From positions 1 through 35,924 of the forward strand of contig JAABSM010000037.1 in the NCBI GenBank assembly GCA_011390365.1: 35,924 nt of DNA. The letters run 5' to 3'. Under the pieces are notes generated by a model. That model worked only from the letters and a program-made list of their open reading frames with translations, searched no databases and was not told the DNA's origin. The position numbers and the translations under genes are program-made. Every line of letters begins with the position of its first letter. Position 1 is the first letter of the stretch. Positions 1 through 7,867 of this stretch are shown piece by piece. Source of the stretch: Gammaproteobacteria bacterium. GTDB lineage: Bacteria; Pseudomonadota; Gammaproteobacteria; Chromatiales; Chromatiaceae.

Positions 1-2
1 AT

Positions 3-27
3 GGGACGGGGCTGCAAGCCCCGTCCC
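3..27. repeat. REP-like palindrome, copy 1
   Basis: A perfect 11-bp inverted repeat (3-13 and 17-27) with a 3-nt loop, rich in G and C. An identical hairpin recurs at 390-414. It lies just upstream of a RayT-type transposase remnant. RayT proteins are known to be associated with REP palindromes, so this is probably a REP element. That link is inferred from position and shape. Confidence 0.75.
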
Positions 28-39
28 GCGGTTCCGCAC

Positions 40-72
40 GGCATGGGGTCGGCATGGGGTCGGCATGGGGTC
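40..72 (+). repeat. Tandem 11-mer, three copies (GGCATGGGGTC)
   Basis: Three head-to-tail copies of GGCATGGGGTC directly precede a short conserved-looking tract ending at the RayT start region. A rearranged version with an extra AGGG interruption is at 427-462. The tract has changed copy number between the two halves of the local duplication, which suggests slippage. Confidence 0.8.
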
Positions 73-116
73 AGGTCTCGCATTATAACACTTCAAAAAC
101 CGACTATACTCAACAC

Positions 117-300
117 ATGGCCAGACCCCTACGCATAGAATTCGCCGGCGCCTTGTACCACGTCACCTCCCGAGGGGATCGGCGAGAGGCGATCTTCGAG
201 GATGATGAGGAGCGGAAAATTTTTCTCGCCGTTCTGGCGGAGGTGGTGGAGCGGAATAACTGGCACTGTCATGCCTATTGTTTGATGACGAACCACCATC
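117..300 (+). pseudogene. REP-associated tyrosine transposase (RayT), 5' fragment
   Basis: Reading from ATG 117 gives MARPLRIEFAGALYHVTSRG, the typical start of REP-associated Y1 (IS200-like) transposases. It continues through a WHCHAYCLMTNH segment. The family then normally has a Y-H-L-V-V-E stretch that includes the catalytic HUH motif. Here the frame runs instead into unrelated sequence containing a hairpin at 304-328. The rest of the gene is missing from this copy. A second, longer but 5'-truncated copy follows at 499-1321, so this is one half of a local duplication. Family placement is confident; the fragment cannot encode a working transposase. Confidence 0.85.
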
Positions 301-303
301 CGC

Positions 304-328
304 CGGGCGGGTTTTGCAAACCCGCCCG
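304..328. repeat. REP-like palindrome of a second type
   Basis: An 11-bp perfect inverted repeat (304-314 and 318-328) with a 3-nt loop, built on GGGCGGGTTT. It sits at the point where the first RayT copy loses its reading frame. It differs in sequence from the palindromes at 3-27 and 390-414. It may have inserted there or may mark the duplication junction. Confidence 0.7.
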
Positions 329-389
329 CACCGTTACGCTGGCCTTTGGCTTGACGGCGGCATCCGGGATCAGGTGGCGTGATAACGAT

Positions 390-414
390 GGGACGGGGCT
401 GCAAGCCCCGTCCC
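390..414. repeat. REP-like palindrome, copy 2
   Basis: Identical to the hairpin at 3-27 (11-bp arms, 3-nt loop). The surrounding sequence at 388-498 repeats 1-104 with small changes, so this copy arose with the tandem duplication of roughly 390 bp that also duplicated the RayT 5' end. Confidence 0.75.
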
Positions 415-498
415 GCGGTTCCGCACGGCATGGGGTCGGCATGGGGTCAGGGGTCGGCATGGGGTCAGGTCTCGCATTGTAACACTTCAAAAACCGAC

Positions 499-1321
499 AT
501 TCGCCGGCGCCTTGTACCACGTCACCTCCCGAGGGGATCGGCGAGAGGCGATCTTCGAGGATGATGAGGATCGGAAAATTTTTCTCGCCGTTCTGGGGGG
601 AGGTGGTGGGGCGATATAACTGGCACTGTCATGCCTATTGTTTGATGACGAACCACATCTCGTAGTGGAGACCATCGACGGAAATCTCTCCAAAGGAATG
701 CGGCAGTTGAACGGCGTGTTCACCCAGGCATCGAATCGTCGTCATGGGCGGGTGGGGCATCTCTTTCAAGGGCGGTTCAAGGCGATTCTGGTGGACAAGG
801 AGGGTTATCGGTTGGAGTTGAGCCGCTATGTGGTGCTCAATCCGGTACGTGCGGGGATGGCGGCGATGCCGGAGGATTGGCCCTGGAGCAGCTATGGTGC
901 GATGATTGGCGCTACGTCGGTACCGGACTGGCTGGTGACGGATGGGCTGTTGAGTCAGTTTGGGTCTCAGCGCACCAAGGCCCAGGTGGCCTATCGCCGG
1001 TTTGTGCGGGAAGGGATCGGAAAGTCGATCTGGGACGGGCTTCGCCAGCAAATCTATCTCGGGGATGACGCCTTCGTGCAGCGGATGCAGGCGAAAGGGG
1101 CTTCGTCGCCCGAGAAGTTGGGTGTTCCGAAGATCCAGCAAAGAGCGCCCGCGGCTTCACTGGGGCAGATCGCATCCCGGTACGAGGAGCGGAATTCCGC
1201 GATCGTCGCGGCTTATGCGACCGGCGGCTACAGCTACCGAGAAATCGCCGATTTTTTTGATCTTCATCTGGCGACCGTGGGACGTATCGTCCGTGCCTCG
1301 CGCGAGTGGCGTAAGTCTTGA
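499..1321 (+). pseudogene. REP-associated tyrosine transposase (RayT), second broken copy
   Basis: This copy resumes at the FAGALYHVTSRG segment, so its start codon and first residues are absent. It has an extra G in the G-run near 595-605, which brings an in-frame stop. It also lacks about four bases at 651-655, exactly where the family has the Y-H-L (HUH) catalytic motif. From about 656 the frame is open to 1321 and reads typical RayT sequence: LVVETIDGNLSKGMRQLNGV, a GHLFQGRFKAILVDKEGY segment, and a C-terminal helix-turn-helix-like tail (YSYREIADFF...ATVGRIVR). An intact protein would be about 330 residues. Both copies in the window are non-functional, so any activity on nearby REPs must come from a copy elsewhere. 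Confidence 0.85.
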
Positions 1322-1339
1322 TCGAACAGGTGTGTACCC

Positions 1340-1669
1340 ATGGATAGTGAGACGGCGCATGCCGTGCAATTGTTCAATGACCGGCTGAATAGGCACTATG
1401 CGGTAAGCGATGTGTTGCTCTTTGGAAGTCGCGCCCGAGGAGAGTTTCAGCCGGATAGTGATGCCGATGTCGCGGTTCTGTTGCGCGGCACCCCTGGCAA
1501 GTTTCTTCCTGTTAAACTCGAAATGGCGGACATCGCCTACGACGTGTTGCTGGAGACCGGCATTCGCATCCAGCCTTTACCCATTTGGGAGGAGGAGTGG
1601 CGACACCCGGAGAGCTATTCGAATCCGCGCCTCTTGGAAAATATCGCAAGAGAGGGGGTCAGGCTGTGA
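1340..1669 (+). CDS. MNT-type nucleotidyltransferase (MntA-like antitoxin)
   Basis: A 109-residue minimal nucleotidyltransferase. The GSRARGEF...DSDAD segment at residues 29-43 matches the family's GSx10DxD pattern, with S30, D41 and D43 in place. In characterised HEPN-MNT pairs the MNT partner neutralises the HEPN toxin by transferring adenylyl groups to it. The stop codon overlaps the GTG start of the HEPN gene in a GTGA arrangement, which fits a co-translated toxin-antitoxin operon. The motif appears intact, so this antitoxin may still work even though its partner contains a scrambled patch. It lies 18 bp after a dead transposase in an accessory zone. Confidence 0.88.
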   Translation: MDSETAHAVQLFNDRLNRHYAVSDVLLFGSRARGEFQPDSDADVAVLLRGTPGKFLPVKLEMADIAYDVLLETGIRIQPLPIWEEEWRHPESYSNPRLLENIAREGVRL

Positions 1670-2085
1670 AGCCGAGAGATCTCATGGCCAAGGCGAGCCG
1701 TTCCGCCGAATCAGCTCGCCTGCTGCTGGATAACGGTGATGTGGATGGCGCGTGTAATCGGGGCCATTACGCCATGTTCGATGCGGCGCGTGCCGCACTG
1801 GCTCGATCCCAAGCGACGGTGTATGAGGACAAGATTCGTACTCATGGCGGCTTGATCTCCGCTTTCAGTTTACACTTGGTCAAGCCTGGCCGAGTTTCAA
1901 TCGAGTTGCGGCGGTCGCTAAACCAAGGCGCAGGAGATACGTCTTGTTGCCGACTACAAAGGCGATCCGTGGAGCGGGAACAAGCGGCGTGGCTGGTCGA
2001 ACAAGCAGAGCAATTTCTGGCGGCGATTAAGGATGAGTTTTTTGGGAACGAGGTCGGTGGCGAGCCGGAAGAAAAATCCCCGTGA
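1666..2085 (+). CDS. HEPN-domain protein (putative toxin), with compensating frameshifts
   Basis: A 139-residue HEPN protein of the PF05168-like type that pairs with MNT proteins. GTG 1666 is chosen because it overlaps the MNT stop. The segment [17 protein letters not shown] matches the family's conserved A..aYYAMF.AAR helix. Residues encoded at about 1927-1968 read [14 protein letters not shown], which looks foreign. One frame over, the same DNA reads [14 protein letters not shown], the expected HEPN sequence. An extra G near 1927 and a missing G near 1969 would explain this, leaving the rest in frame ([20 protein letters not shown]). Either the gene carries two compensating indels or the assembly has two errors. 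The C-terminus (EEKSP) overlaps the next start by GTGA. Confidence 0.8.
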   Translation: MKPRDLMAKASRSAESARLLLDNGDVDGACNRGHYAMFDAARAALARSQATVYEDKIRTHGGLISAFSLHLVKPGRVSIELRRSLNQGAGDTSCCRLQRRSVEREQAAWLVEQAEQFLAAIKDEFFGNEVGGEPEEKSP

Positions 2086-2477
2086 CGGACTACAAGCCGA
2101 CCCTCAATCTGCCGCAAACCGACTTCCCCATGAAGGGCAACCTGGCCCAACGGGAGCCCGACATGCTCAAGGCCTGGGAGGAGAAGAAAATTTACCAGCA
2201 GATTCGCAAAGCTTGCGAAGGACGGCCCAATTTCATCCTGCACGACGGCCCTCCCTACGCCAATGGCGAGATCCACATCGGTCACGCGGTGAACAAGGTG
2301 CTCAAGGATATTATTGTAAAATCCCGCACCCTCGATGGCTTCGACGCTCCCTATGTGCCGGGTTGGGACTGCCACGGGCTGCCCATCGAGTTGATGGTCA
2401 AAAAAAACGGTGGGCAAGCCGGGCCAGAAGGTCACAGCCGCCCAGTTCCGTGGCCCTGCCCCCTCACTGCCCCGTAA
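2082..2477 (+). pseudogene. ileS: Isoleucyl-tRNA synthetase, 5' fragment
   Basis: From GTG 2082 the protein matches the N-terminus of class I isoleucyl-tRNA synthetase: [17 protein letters not shown], then [20 protein letters not shown] with the HIGH ATP-binding motif at residues 65-68, then [14 protein letters not shown] run of A's at 2401-2408 coincides with a frame change. One frame over, the match continues as [14 protein letters not shown] and then stops matching at about 2455. A complete IleS is over 900 residues, so this is only the first seventh. The essential full gene must lie elsewhere. The fragment's start overlaps the HEPN stop, probably by chance of rearrangement. Confidence 0.88.
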
Positions 2478-2523
2478 CTGAAAAAGCCAGGGGTATCTAC
2501 ACCTGATTTTGAGGGAGAGGAAG

Positions 2524-3042
2524 TTGGCGGAGAAGAAGGGGGAAGAGAAAAAGGGATGGGGTCGGCTCAAGCGCTGGGGCTGGGAGGCGGTGTTGCTGGT
2601 GCTGATTCTGACGGGTGTGCATCTTTGGCAGACACGCAACCTTGCCGATGGTGACGCGCCATCCCTCGCCGGGACTACCCTGGGGGGTAGGTCCTTCGAG
2701 TTGAGCCGGCTTGAGGGGCCGATGCTGGTTCATTTTTGGGCCACCTGGTGCCCCGTCTGCCGTGCGCAAGAGGGTAATGTGGCCAGGTTGGCGGAGGGGT
2801 ATTCGGTATTAACCGTGGCGATGCAATCGGGCACGGAGGCTGAAGTAGGGGATTATCTGGCGCAAGAGGGGCTCTCGTTTGCAACCCTCAACGACCTTGA
2901 TGGCACTATTAGCAGGCGCTGGGGCGTGAGCGCGGTACCGACGAGTTTCATCATCGACCAGCAGGGGCGAGTAAGCTACCACAGCGTCGGCTACACCACC
3001 TACTGGGGGTTGCGGCTCAGGCTGATGCTGGCAGGGTTGTAG
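2524..3042 (+). CDS. Membrane-anchored thioredoxin-like disulfide oxidoreductase (ScsD/TlpA-like)
   Basis: A basic N-terminus is followed by one membrane segment (about residues 20-36), then a periplasmic thioredoxin fold with VHFWATWCPVCR (active-site C76 and C79) and a cis-proline region VSAVPTSFIIDQQGRV. This pattern fits ScsD/TlpA-like thiol-disulfide proteins acting on periplasmic substrates or in cytochrome c maturation. I chose TTG 2524 because an AGGGAGAGG-type ribosome site lies just upstream. A TTG at 2509 in the same frame is an alternative that would swallow that site. No other scs genes are adjacent, so the substrate is unknown. Confidence 0.82.
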   Translation: MAEKKGEEKKGWGRLKRWGWEAVLLVLILTGVHLWQTRNLADGDAPSLAGTTLGGRSFELSRLEGPMLVHFWATWCPVCRAQEGNVARLAEGYSVLTVAMQSGTEAEVGDYLAQEGLSFATLNDLDGTISRRWGVSAVPTSFIIDQQGRVSYHSVGYTTYWGLRLRLMLAGL

Positions 3043-3054
3043 CGCTCGGTTTCG

Positions 3055-3154
3055 CTAGTGCAGCACCCGCCAAGTGACTATGAATAGTGCGGGGCATAGG
3101 GTATTGACGTTTATATAAATAGTGTTATTGCTTATTTAGCGGGTGCTGCACTAG
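3055..3154. mobile_element. 100-bp element with perfect 16-bp terminal inverted repeats (MITE-like)
   Basis: CTAGTGCAGCACCCGC at 3055-3070 is repeated exactly as its reverse complement at 3139-3154. Each end is therefore CTAG outermost. The 68-bp interior is AT-rich (for example TTTATATAAATAGTG) in a GC-rich neighbourhood. It codes for nothing. It could be a miniature inverted-repeat element mobilised by an unseen transposase, or a large structured intergenic element. No clear target-site duplication is seen beyond the CTAG itself. Confidence 0.7.
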
Positions 3155-3288
3155 TCGCCCGCGTTGGCAAGGCGGAACAAACGGCGCCAGGGCCCTGTTT
3201 TTCCGGAACCAATCCACCCAACACCTGTCCCATTCAGGCTGATATTTCATTACCCCGCTAACTCGACACAGCCTCGGAAACCACACGC

Positions 3289-4365
3289 ATGCCCTCCATC
3301 CACCTCCTCTCCCCCCTGATTCTCCTCATGCTACTGGCCATGCCCGCCCTGGCCTGGGCCAAGCCGGTCACCGTGGCGGTGGTGGAGGAGGAGACGCTGC
3401 GCCCGCGGATCGAGTTGATCGGCACCTCCGTCGCCCGCCAGCGGAGCGCCCTGTCGCCGAAGGTGGAGGGACTGGTGGCCCGGGTGGCGGTGGACGAGGG
3501 TCGGGAGTTGGCGGCGGGGGATCTGGTGCTGGAGCTGAACCGGGATCTGGCGGAGCTGGAACACCAGGCCAAGGCGGCGCTGGAGGCGGAGGCGCTGGCC
3601 CGGTTGCGGGATGCGGAGCGGGTGCGGGATGAGCTGCTGCGGCTGGAGAAGGGCAGCCATGCCTCCAAGGCCGAGATCGATTCGGCCGTGGCCCGGGTGG
3701 AGATCGTCCGCGCCGAGCTGGAGGGGGCGCGGGCCCAGCGTGCGCTGGCGCAGGAGATGCTGGCGCGTCATCGCCTGACGGCGCCCTTTGCGGGGATGGT
3801 GGTGGAGAAGAACGTGGAGGTGGGCGAGTGGGTGAAGACGGCGGACCCGGCGGTGGTGTTGATGGCGCTGGATACCATCCGGGTCGAGGCCCCCTTGCCC
3901 CAGCGTTATTACGATCAGGTGCGCACCGGCGCGCGGGTCCAGTTGCGATTCGATGCCCTGCCGGGGCAGGCCTTTCAGGGCGAGGTGGTGGCCAAGGTGG
4001 CGGCGGGGGATGCGCGCAGCCGCAATTTTCCGTTGCTGATCGATCTGCCCAATCCCGACCACCGGCTGGCCCCGGGCATGTCGGCCCGCCTGATGCTGGA
4101 GCTGGAGGGGGGCGAGGAGTCGGCGCTGACCGTGCCGCGGGATGCGGTGGTGTTGCACAGCGATGGCCGCCGCGAGGTGTGGCGGGTGGAGGCCGATGCG
4201 GAGGGGGCCGAGACGGTCCAGCCGGTGCGCATCAAGACCGGTCGCGCCATGGACGAACGGCTGGCAGTGGCGGCGGGGGATCTCGCCGCCGGTGATCGGA
4301 TCGTGCTGCTGGGCAATGAGAACCTCAAGCCCGGCCAGGCCGTGACCACTCAAGCCCCCGAATAG
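3289..4365 (+). CDS. RND efflux periplasmic adaptor (membrane fusion protein)
   Basis: A 358-residue adaptor that would bridge an inner-membrane RND pump to an outer-membrane channel. A signal peptide ends around AWA-KPV (residues 22-27). The order is a lipoyl/barrel half (LSPKVEGLVARVAVDEGREL), an alpha-helical hairpin rich in Ala, Glu and Arg (about 85-155), the second lipoyl half (LTAPFAGMVVEKNVEVGEWV), a beta-barrel, and a membrane-proximal domain ending LLGNENLKPGQAV. The stop is 8 bp before the pump start, so the two genes form one operon. No TolC-like channel or regulator gene is next to them. The substrate cannot be read from sequence. Confidence 0.9.
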   Translation: MPSIHLLSPLILLMLLAMPALAWAKPVTVAVVEEETLRPRIELIGTSVARQRSALSPKVEGLVARVAVDEGRELAAGDLVLELNRDLAELEHQAKAALEAEALARLRDAERVRDELLRLEKGSHASKAEIDSAVARVEIVRAELEGARAQRALAQEMLARHRLTAPFAGMVVEKNVEVGEWVKTADPAVVLMALDTIRVEAPLPQRYYDQVRTGARVQLRFDALPGQAFQGEVVAKVAAGDARSRNFPLLIDLPNPDHRLAPGMSARLMLELEGGEESALTVPRDAVVLHSDGRREVWRVEADAEGAETVQPVRIKTGRAMDERLAVAAGDLAAGDRIVLLGNENLKPGQAVTTQAPE

Positions 4366-4373
4366 GCCCCGCC

Positions 4374-7300
4374 ATGTTTCGATTCGCCATCCAACGCCCT
4401 GTGGTGCTGGCCGTCGCGGTGCTGATCGTCAGCCTGTTCGGCGCGCTCGCCATCTTCAACGTCCCGGTGCAGATGATCCCGGACCTGGACGCCCGGGTGA
4501 TCTCGGTCAGCACCGCCTGGCCCGGGGCCTCGCCCCAGGATGTGGAGAAGGAGCTGCTGGTGGAGCAGGAGAAGTATCTGGGCCGCATTCCGGGGCTGGA
4601 GCGCATGGTCTCCACCGCCAACACCGGCAGCGCCGAGATCGAGCTGGAGTTCCCGTTCGCGGTGAGCATCGAAGAGGCCCTGCTCAACGTCAACAACGCC
4701 CTGTCGCAGGTGCCTACCTACCCGGAAAACGTGGATCAGCCCACCATCAAGGCCGAGGCCTTTTCCGCCAACTCGTTCATGTATTTTCGCCTGATGCCGC
4801 AATCCGGCGACTTTACCGAGGACGACATCGTCAAGCTGCGCGACTGGGCCGAAGACTATGTCCAAACCCCCATGGAGCGGGTTCCGGGGGTCTCCAGCGT
4901 GGCCCTGCGCGGCGGCGCGGCGCGGCAGATGCAGGTCTATGTGGACCCGATCAAGCTGGCCGAACGGGGCATTCGCCTGACCGAGCTGCGCGAGGTGATC
5001 CGGGCGCGCAACCAGGATGTCTCCGGCGGCGACCTCAACAGCGGCAAGCGCCGCTATCTGCTGCGCACCATCGGCCGCTTCGAGTCGCCGGAGGAGCTGG
5101 AGAACCTGGTGATCGCCGAGCGCGACGGGGCCTTCGTGCGCCTGCGCGACGTGGGCCATGCCGAGCTGGGCTATGCCGAGGTGCGCAGCTATGCCTATTC
5201 CGAGGGCAAGCCGATTCTGGCCCTGTCGGTCAGCCGCCAGATCGGCAGCAACGTCATCGCCATCAAGCAGGCGATGATGGAGCGGGTGGAGGAACTCAAT
5301 CGCGAGGTTCTCGACCCCAAGGGGCTGAAGCTGGTGCGCACCGCCGATGACGTAGTCTATGTCACCGACGCCGTCGATGTGGTCCAGCGCAACCTCGTCA
5401 TCGGCGCCGTTCTGGCGGTCCTGGTGCTGTTTCTGTTTCTGCGCTCGGGGCCGGCCACCGCCATTGGGGCCATCGGCATCCCCATCTGCACCCTGGCCGC
5501 CTTCCTCGGCCTGTTGATGACCGGTCGCACCATCAACGTGATCTCGCTGGCCGGGGTCGCCTTCGCCATCGGCATGACCCTGGACAACAACATCGTGGTG
5601 CTGGAGAACATCTATCGCCACCTGGCCAAGACCGGGCGCGACGCCAAGGCCCGGCTGCAGGCCGCGTTGGACGGGGTGCAGGAGGTCTGGCCGGCGGTGC
5701 TGGCCTCGACCCTGACCACGGTGGCGGTGTTTCTGCCGGTGATCTTCGTCCAGCAAGAGGCCGGGCAACTCTATTCGGATATCGCCGTGGCCATCTCGGC
5801 GTCGATCCTGATGTCCATGGTGCTGGCCATCACCCTGGTCCCGGCCATGGCCGGGCGTTACCTCAGGCTGCCGCCCGAGCGCGAGCACCCGCGGCTGCTG
5901 GACCGCTTCGGCAGCGCCTTTTCCAACCACGTCATGGGGCTGGTGCACTGGATCACCCGCCGGGTCTGGCGCGCGTCGATGGTGATTGTGCTGGTGCTGG
6001 GGGCCGCCGGGGCGATCATCTACTGGCTGACGCCGGACGCCGAATATCTCCCCGAGGGCGAAGAGTCCAAGATCTTCACCATCCTGTTCGCCCCGCCCGG
6101 CTACAACATCGAGATGATGCGCGACGCCTTCAAGAAGGTGGACGCCGAGCTCTACCCGGCGGTGGGTCAGGACCCGGTCCTGTTCGCCTCGGGCCAGACC
6201 GATGTGCCGGCGCTCAACTTCACCATCGGCTTCGCCAACGAGCGCCGCGCCTTCGCCGTGCGCGAGGCCACCGACCGCAACCAGACCGATGCCCTGATGG
6301 CCGCCGCCACCGAGAAGACCAGCGGCCTGCCCGGTCTGCGCAGCTTCTCCAGCCGCGGCTCGATCTTCTCCGGCAACTTCGGCGGCACCCGGGCCATCAA
6401 CATCGAGATCAGCGGGCCGGACCTGGTGACCCTGTTCGATGCCGCGTCCAGGGTCTCCGACAAGGCCAAGACCCTGTTCGACAAGCCGCGCATCCAATCC
6501 GACCCCTCCAGTCTGAAACTCGGCCAGCCCATGCTGGAGATCCGCCCGGACTGGGAGCGCGCCGCCGAACTGGGCATCACCCCCGGCGACCTGGGCTACA
6601 CCATCTGGGCCTTCACCGACGGGGCCTTCGTCGATGACCTGTTCATCGACGACGAAGAGATCGACATCTTCCTCTACTCCACCGCCGGCAACATCGAACG
6701 CCCCCAGGACCTGGAACGCCTGGCCCTCTACTCCCCGGCCGGCGATATCGTCCCGCTGTCCGCCATCGCGCGGGTGGAGGAGACCGTGAACACCGAGACC
6801 ATCCGCCGCGTGGACGGCGACCGCACCATCACCCTGAGCATCATCCCGCCCCGGCAGGTGGCCCTGGAAGAGGGCGTACGCAAGGTGCGCGAGGAGATCC
6901 TGGCGGGCATGCAGGCCAGCGGCGAACTGCCGGACGATATCCAGATGAGCCTGAGCGGGGCCAGCGACCGCCTGGAGGCCACCCGCGACGCCCTCTCCGG
7001 CAACTTCGCCGTGGCCCTGCTGATCGCCTACCTGCTGATGGTGGCGGTGTTCAGCCACTGGGGCTGGCCGCTGTTGATCCTCACCAGCGTGCCCATCGGC
7101 GTCAGCGGCGGCATCGTCGGCCTCTACCTGCTCAACCTCGGCGGCGCCCACCTCGACAAGATCGGCCTCTACCCCATCCAGCAGCCCTTCGACATGATCA
7201 CCATGCTGGGCTTTCTGGTGCTCATCGGCACGGTGGTGAATAACCCCATCCTGATCGTCGAACGGGCCGTGGGCAACGTCCGCGACCGCGCCATGGACGT

Positions 7301-7568
7301 GGCCGACGCCCTTGCCGATGCGGTCAGGGTCCGCCTGCGCCCGATCATGATGTCCATGGTCACCACCGTCGCCGGCCTCTCGCCGCTGGTCTTCAACCCC
7401 GGCGCCGGCACCGAGCTGTACCGCGGCCTGGGGGCAATCGTACTGTTCGGGCTGTTGTTTTCTACCCTGGTCACCCTGACCTTCATGCCGGCGTTGTTGT
7501 CGATTCTGCTGCGGGCCACGCATCGCCGTTCTTCAGCCGGTGCTGCGGCGGCACCGCACGCAGGCTGA
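4374..7568 (+). CDS. RND efflux pump inner-membrane permease
   Basis: A 1064-residue AcrB-type RND protein with the usual two-fold repeat: TM1 at residues 9-29, a large periplasmic loop, TMs 2-6, TM7 near 540, a second loop, and TMs 8-12 to the end. In TM4 the segment AFAIGMTLDNNIVVLENI carries D404 where AcrB has D407, but N405 where AcrB has D408. In TM10 the segment GTVVNNPILIVER has N956 where AcrB has K940. This D-N-N combination occurs in some RND subgroups and suggests proton coupling that differs from AcrB. The protein is complete, and the adaptor lies immediately upstream. A hydrophobe/amphiphile pump is more likely than a metal pump, but the substrate is unknown. Confidence 0.92.
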   Translation: MFRFAIQRPVVLAVAVLIVSLFGALAIFNVPVQMIPDLDARVISVSTAWPGASPQDVEKELLVEQEKYLGRIPGLERMVSTANTGSAEIELEFPFAVSIEEALLNVNNALSQVPTYPENVDQPTIKAEAFSANSFMYFRLMPQSGDFTEDDIVKLRDWAEDYVQTPMERVPGVSSVALRGGAARQMQVYVDPIKLAERGIRLTELREVIRARNQDVSGGDLNSGKRRYLLRTIGRFESPEELENLVIAERDGAFVRLRDVGHAELGYAEVRSYAYSEGKPILALSVSRQIGSNVIAIKQAMMERVEELNREVLDPKGLKLVRTADDVVYVTDAVDVVQRNLVIGAVLAVLVLFLFLRSGPATAIGAIGIPICTLAAFLGLLMTGRTINVISLAGVAFAIGMTLDNNIVVLENIYRHLAKTGRDAKARLQAALDGVQEVWPAVLASTLTTVAVFLPVIFVQQEAGQLYSDIAVAISASILMSMVLAITLVPAMAGRYLRLPPEREHPRLLDRFGSAFSNHVMGLVHWITRRVWRASMVIVLVLGAAGAIIYWLTPDAEYLPEGEESKIFTILFAPPGYNIEMMRDAFKKVDAELYPAVGQDPVLFASGQTDVPALNFTIGFANERRAFAVREATDRNQTDALMAAATEKTSGLPGLRSFSSRGSIFSGNFGGTRAINIEISGPDLVTLFDAASRVSDKAKTLFDKPRIQSDPSSLKLGQPMLEIRPDWERAAELGITPGDLGYTIWAFTDGAFVDDLFIDDEEIDIFLYSTAGNIERPQDLERLALYSPAGDIVPLSAIARVEETVNTETIRRVDGDRTITLSIIPPRQVALEEGVRKVREEILAGMQASGELPDDIQMSLSGASDRLEATRDALSGNFAVALLIAYLLMVAVFSHWGWPLLILTSVPIGVSGGIVGLYLLNLGGAHLDKIGLYPIQQPFDMITMLGFLVLIGTVVNNPILIVERAVGNVRDRAMDVADALADAVRVRLRPIMMSMVTTVAGLSPLVFNPGAGTELYRGLGAIVLFGLLFSTLVTLTFMPALLSILLRATHRRSSAGAAAAPHAG

Positions 7569-7716
7569 CGCGGTTCCATTCACGCCCAAGCGGCAATGAG
7601 ACATAGATCAGGGCCCTATCGGACGAGAGCTTCTTGGCGGGACTCGGCCGAACTAAAGTCTCGCAACAGCACCGCTGTCGGAAAGGCGACCCCTCACGAG
7701 TGGCCTGCCTCCGCCC

Positions 7717-7749
7717 AGGAGTGGCAGTCCTTCAAGGACTGCCACTCCT
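7717..7749. repeat. Near-perfect hairpin of the AGGACTGCCA repeat family
   Basis: Arms of 16 bp (7717-7732 and 7734-7749) with a single-base loop, ending in AGGAGTGGCAGTCC and its complement. Shorter relatives with the same AGGACTGCCA core occur at 32980-33012 and 34161-34175. It lies in the 300-bp gap between the RND pump and cytochrome c'. It may stop transcription from the pump operon or be a REP-like repeat. The rest of 7569-7796 shows nothing recognisable. Confidence 0.7.
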
Positions 7750-7796
7750 TGCCCCTTCCTGCCCTCGGGGGCTTTTATCACAGGCTGCGTTGCCGG

Positions 7797-7834
7797 TGAT
7801 ATACTACGCGGGCGGCATCTTTATATTGCCGCCC
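7797..7834 (+). promoter_or_regulatory. Putative extended -10 promoter and 5'-leader hairpin of cytochrome c'
   Basis: TG-A-TATACT at 7797-7805 fits an extended -10 element. Immediately after it, GGGCGGCA (7810-7817) pairs with TGCCGCCC (7827-7834) around an AU-rich loop. A transcript starting near 7812 would begin in this stem, 34 nt before the start codon. The stem could protect the mRNA or regulate translation. This is inference from the sequence alone. Confidence 0.45.
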
Positions 7835-7867
7835 CCCAAAAACTCATTCGATATGGAAAGAGGAATT

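Noticed and set aside
4350-7523. Very long open frame on the minus strand opposite the RND permease (1057 codons)
   Set aside because: It mirrors the GC-rich permease gene, has no domain and a His/Gly/Asp-rich composition typical of antisense frames. The plus-strand gene is clearly real.
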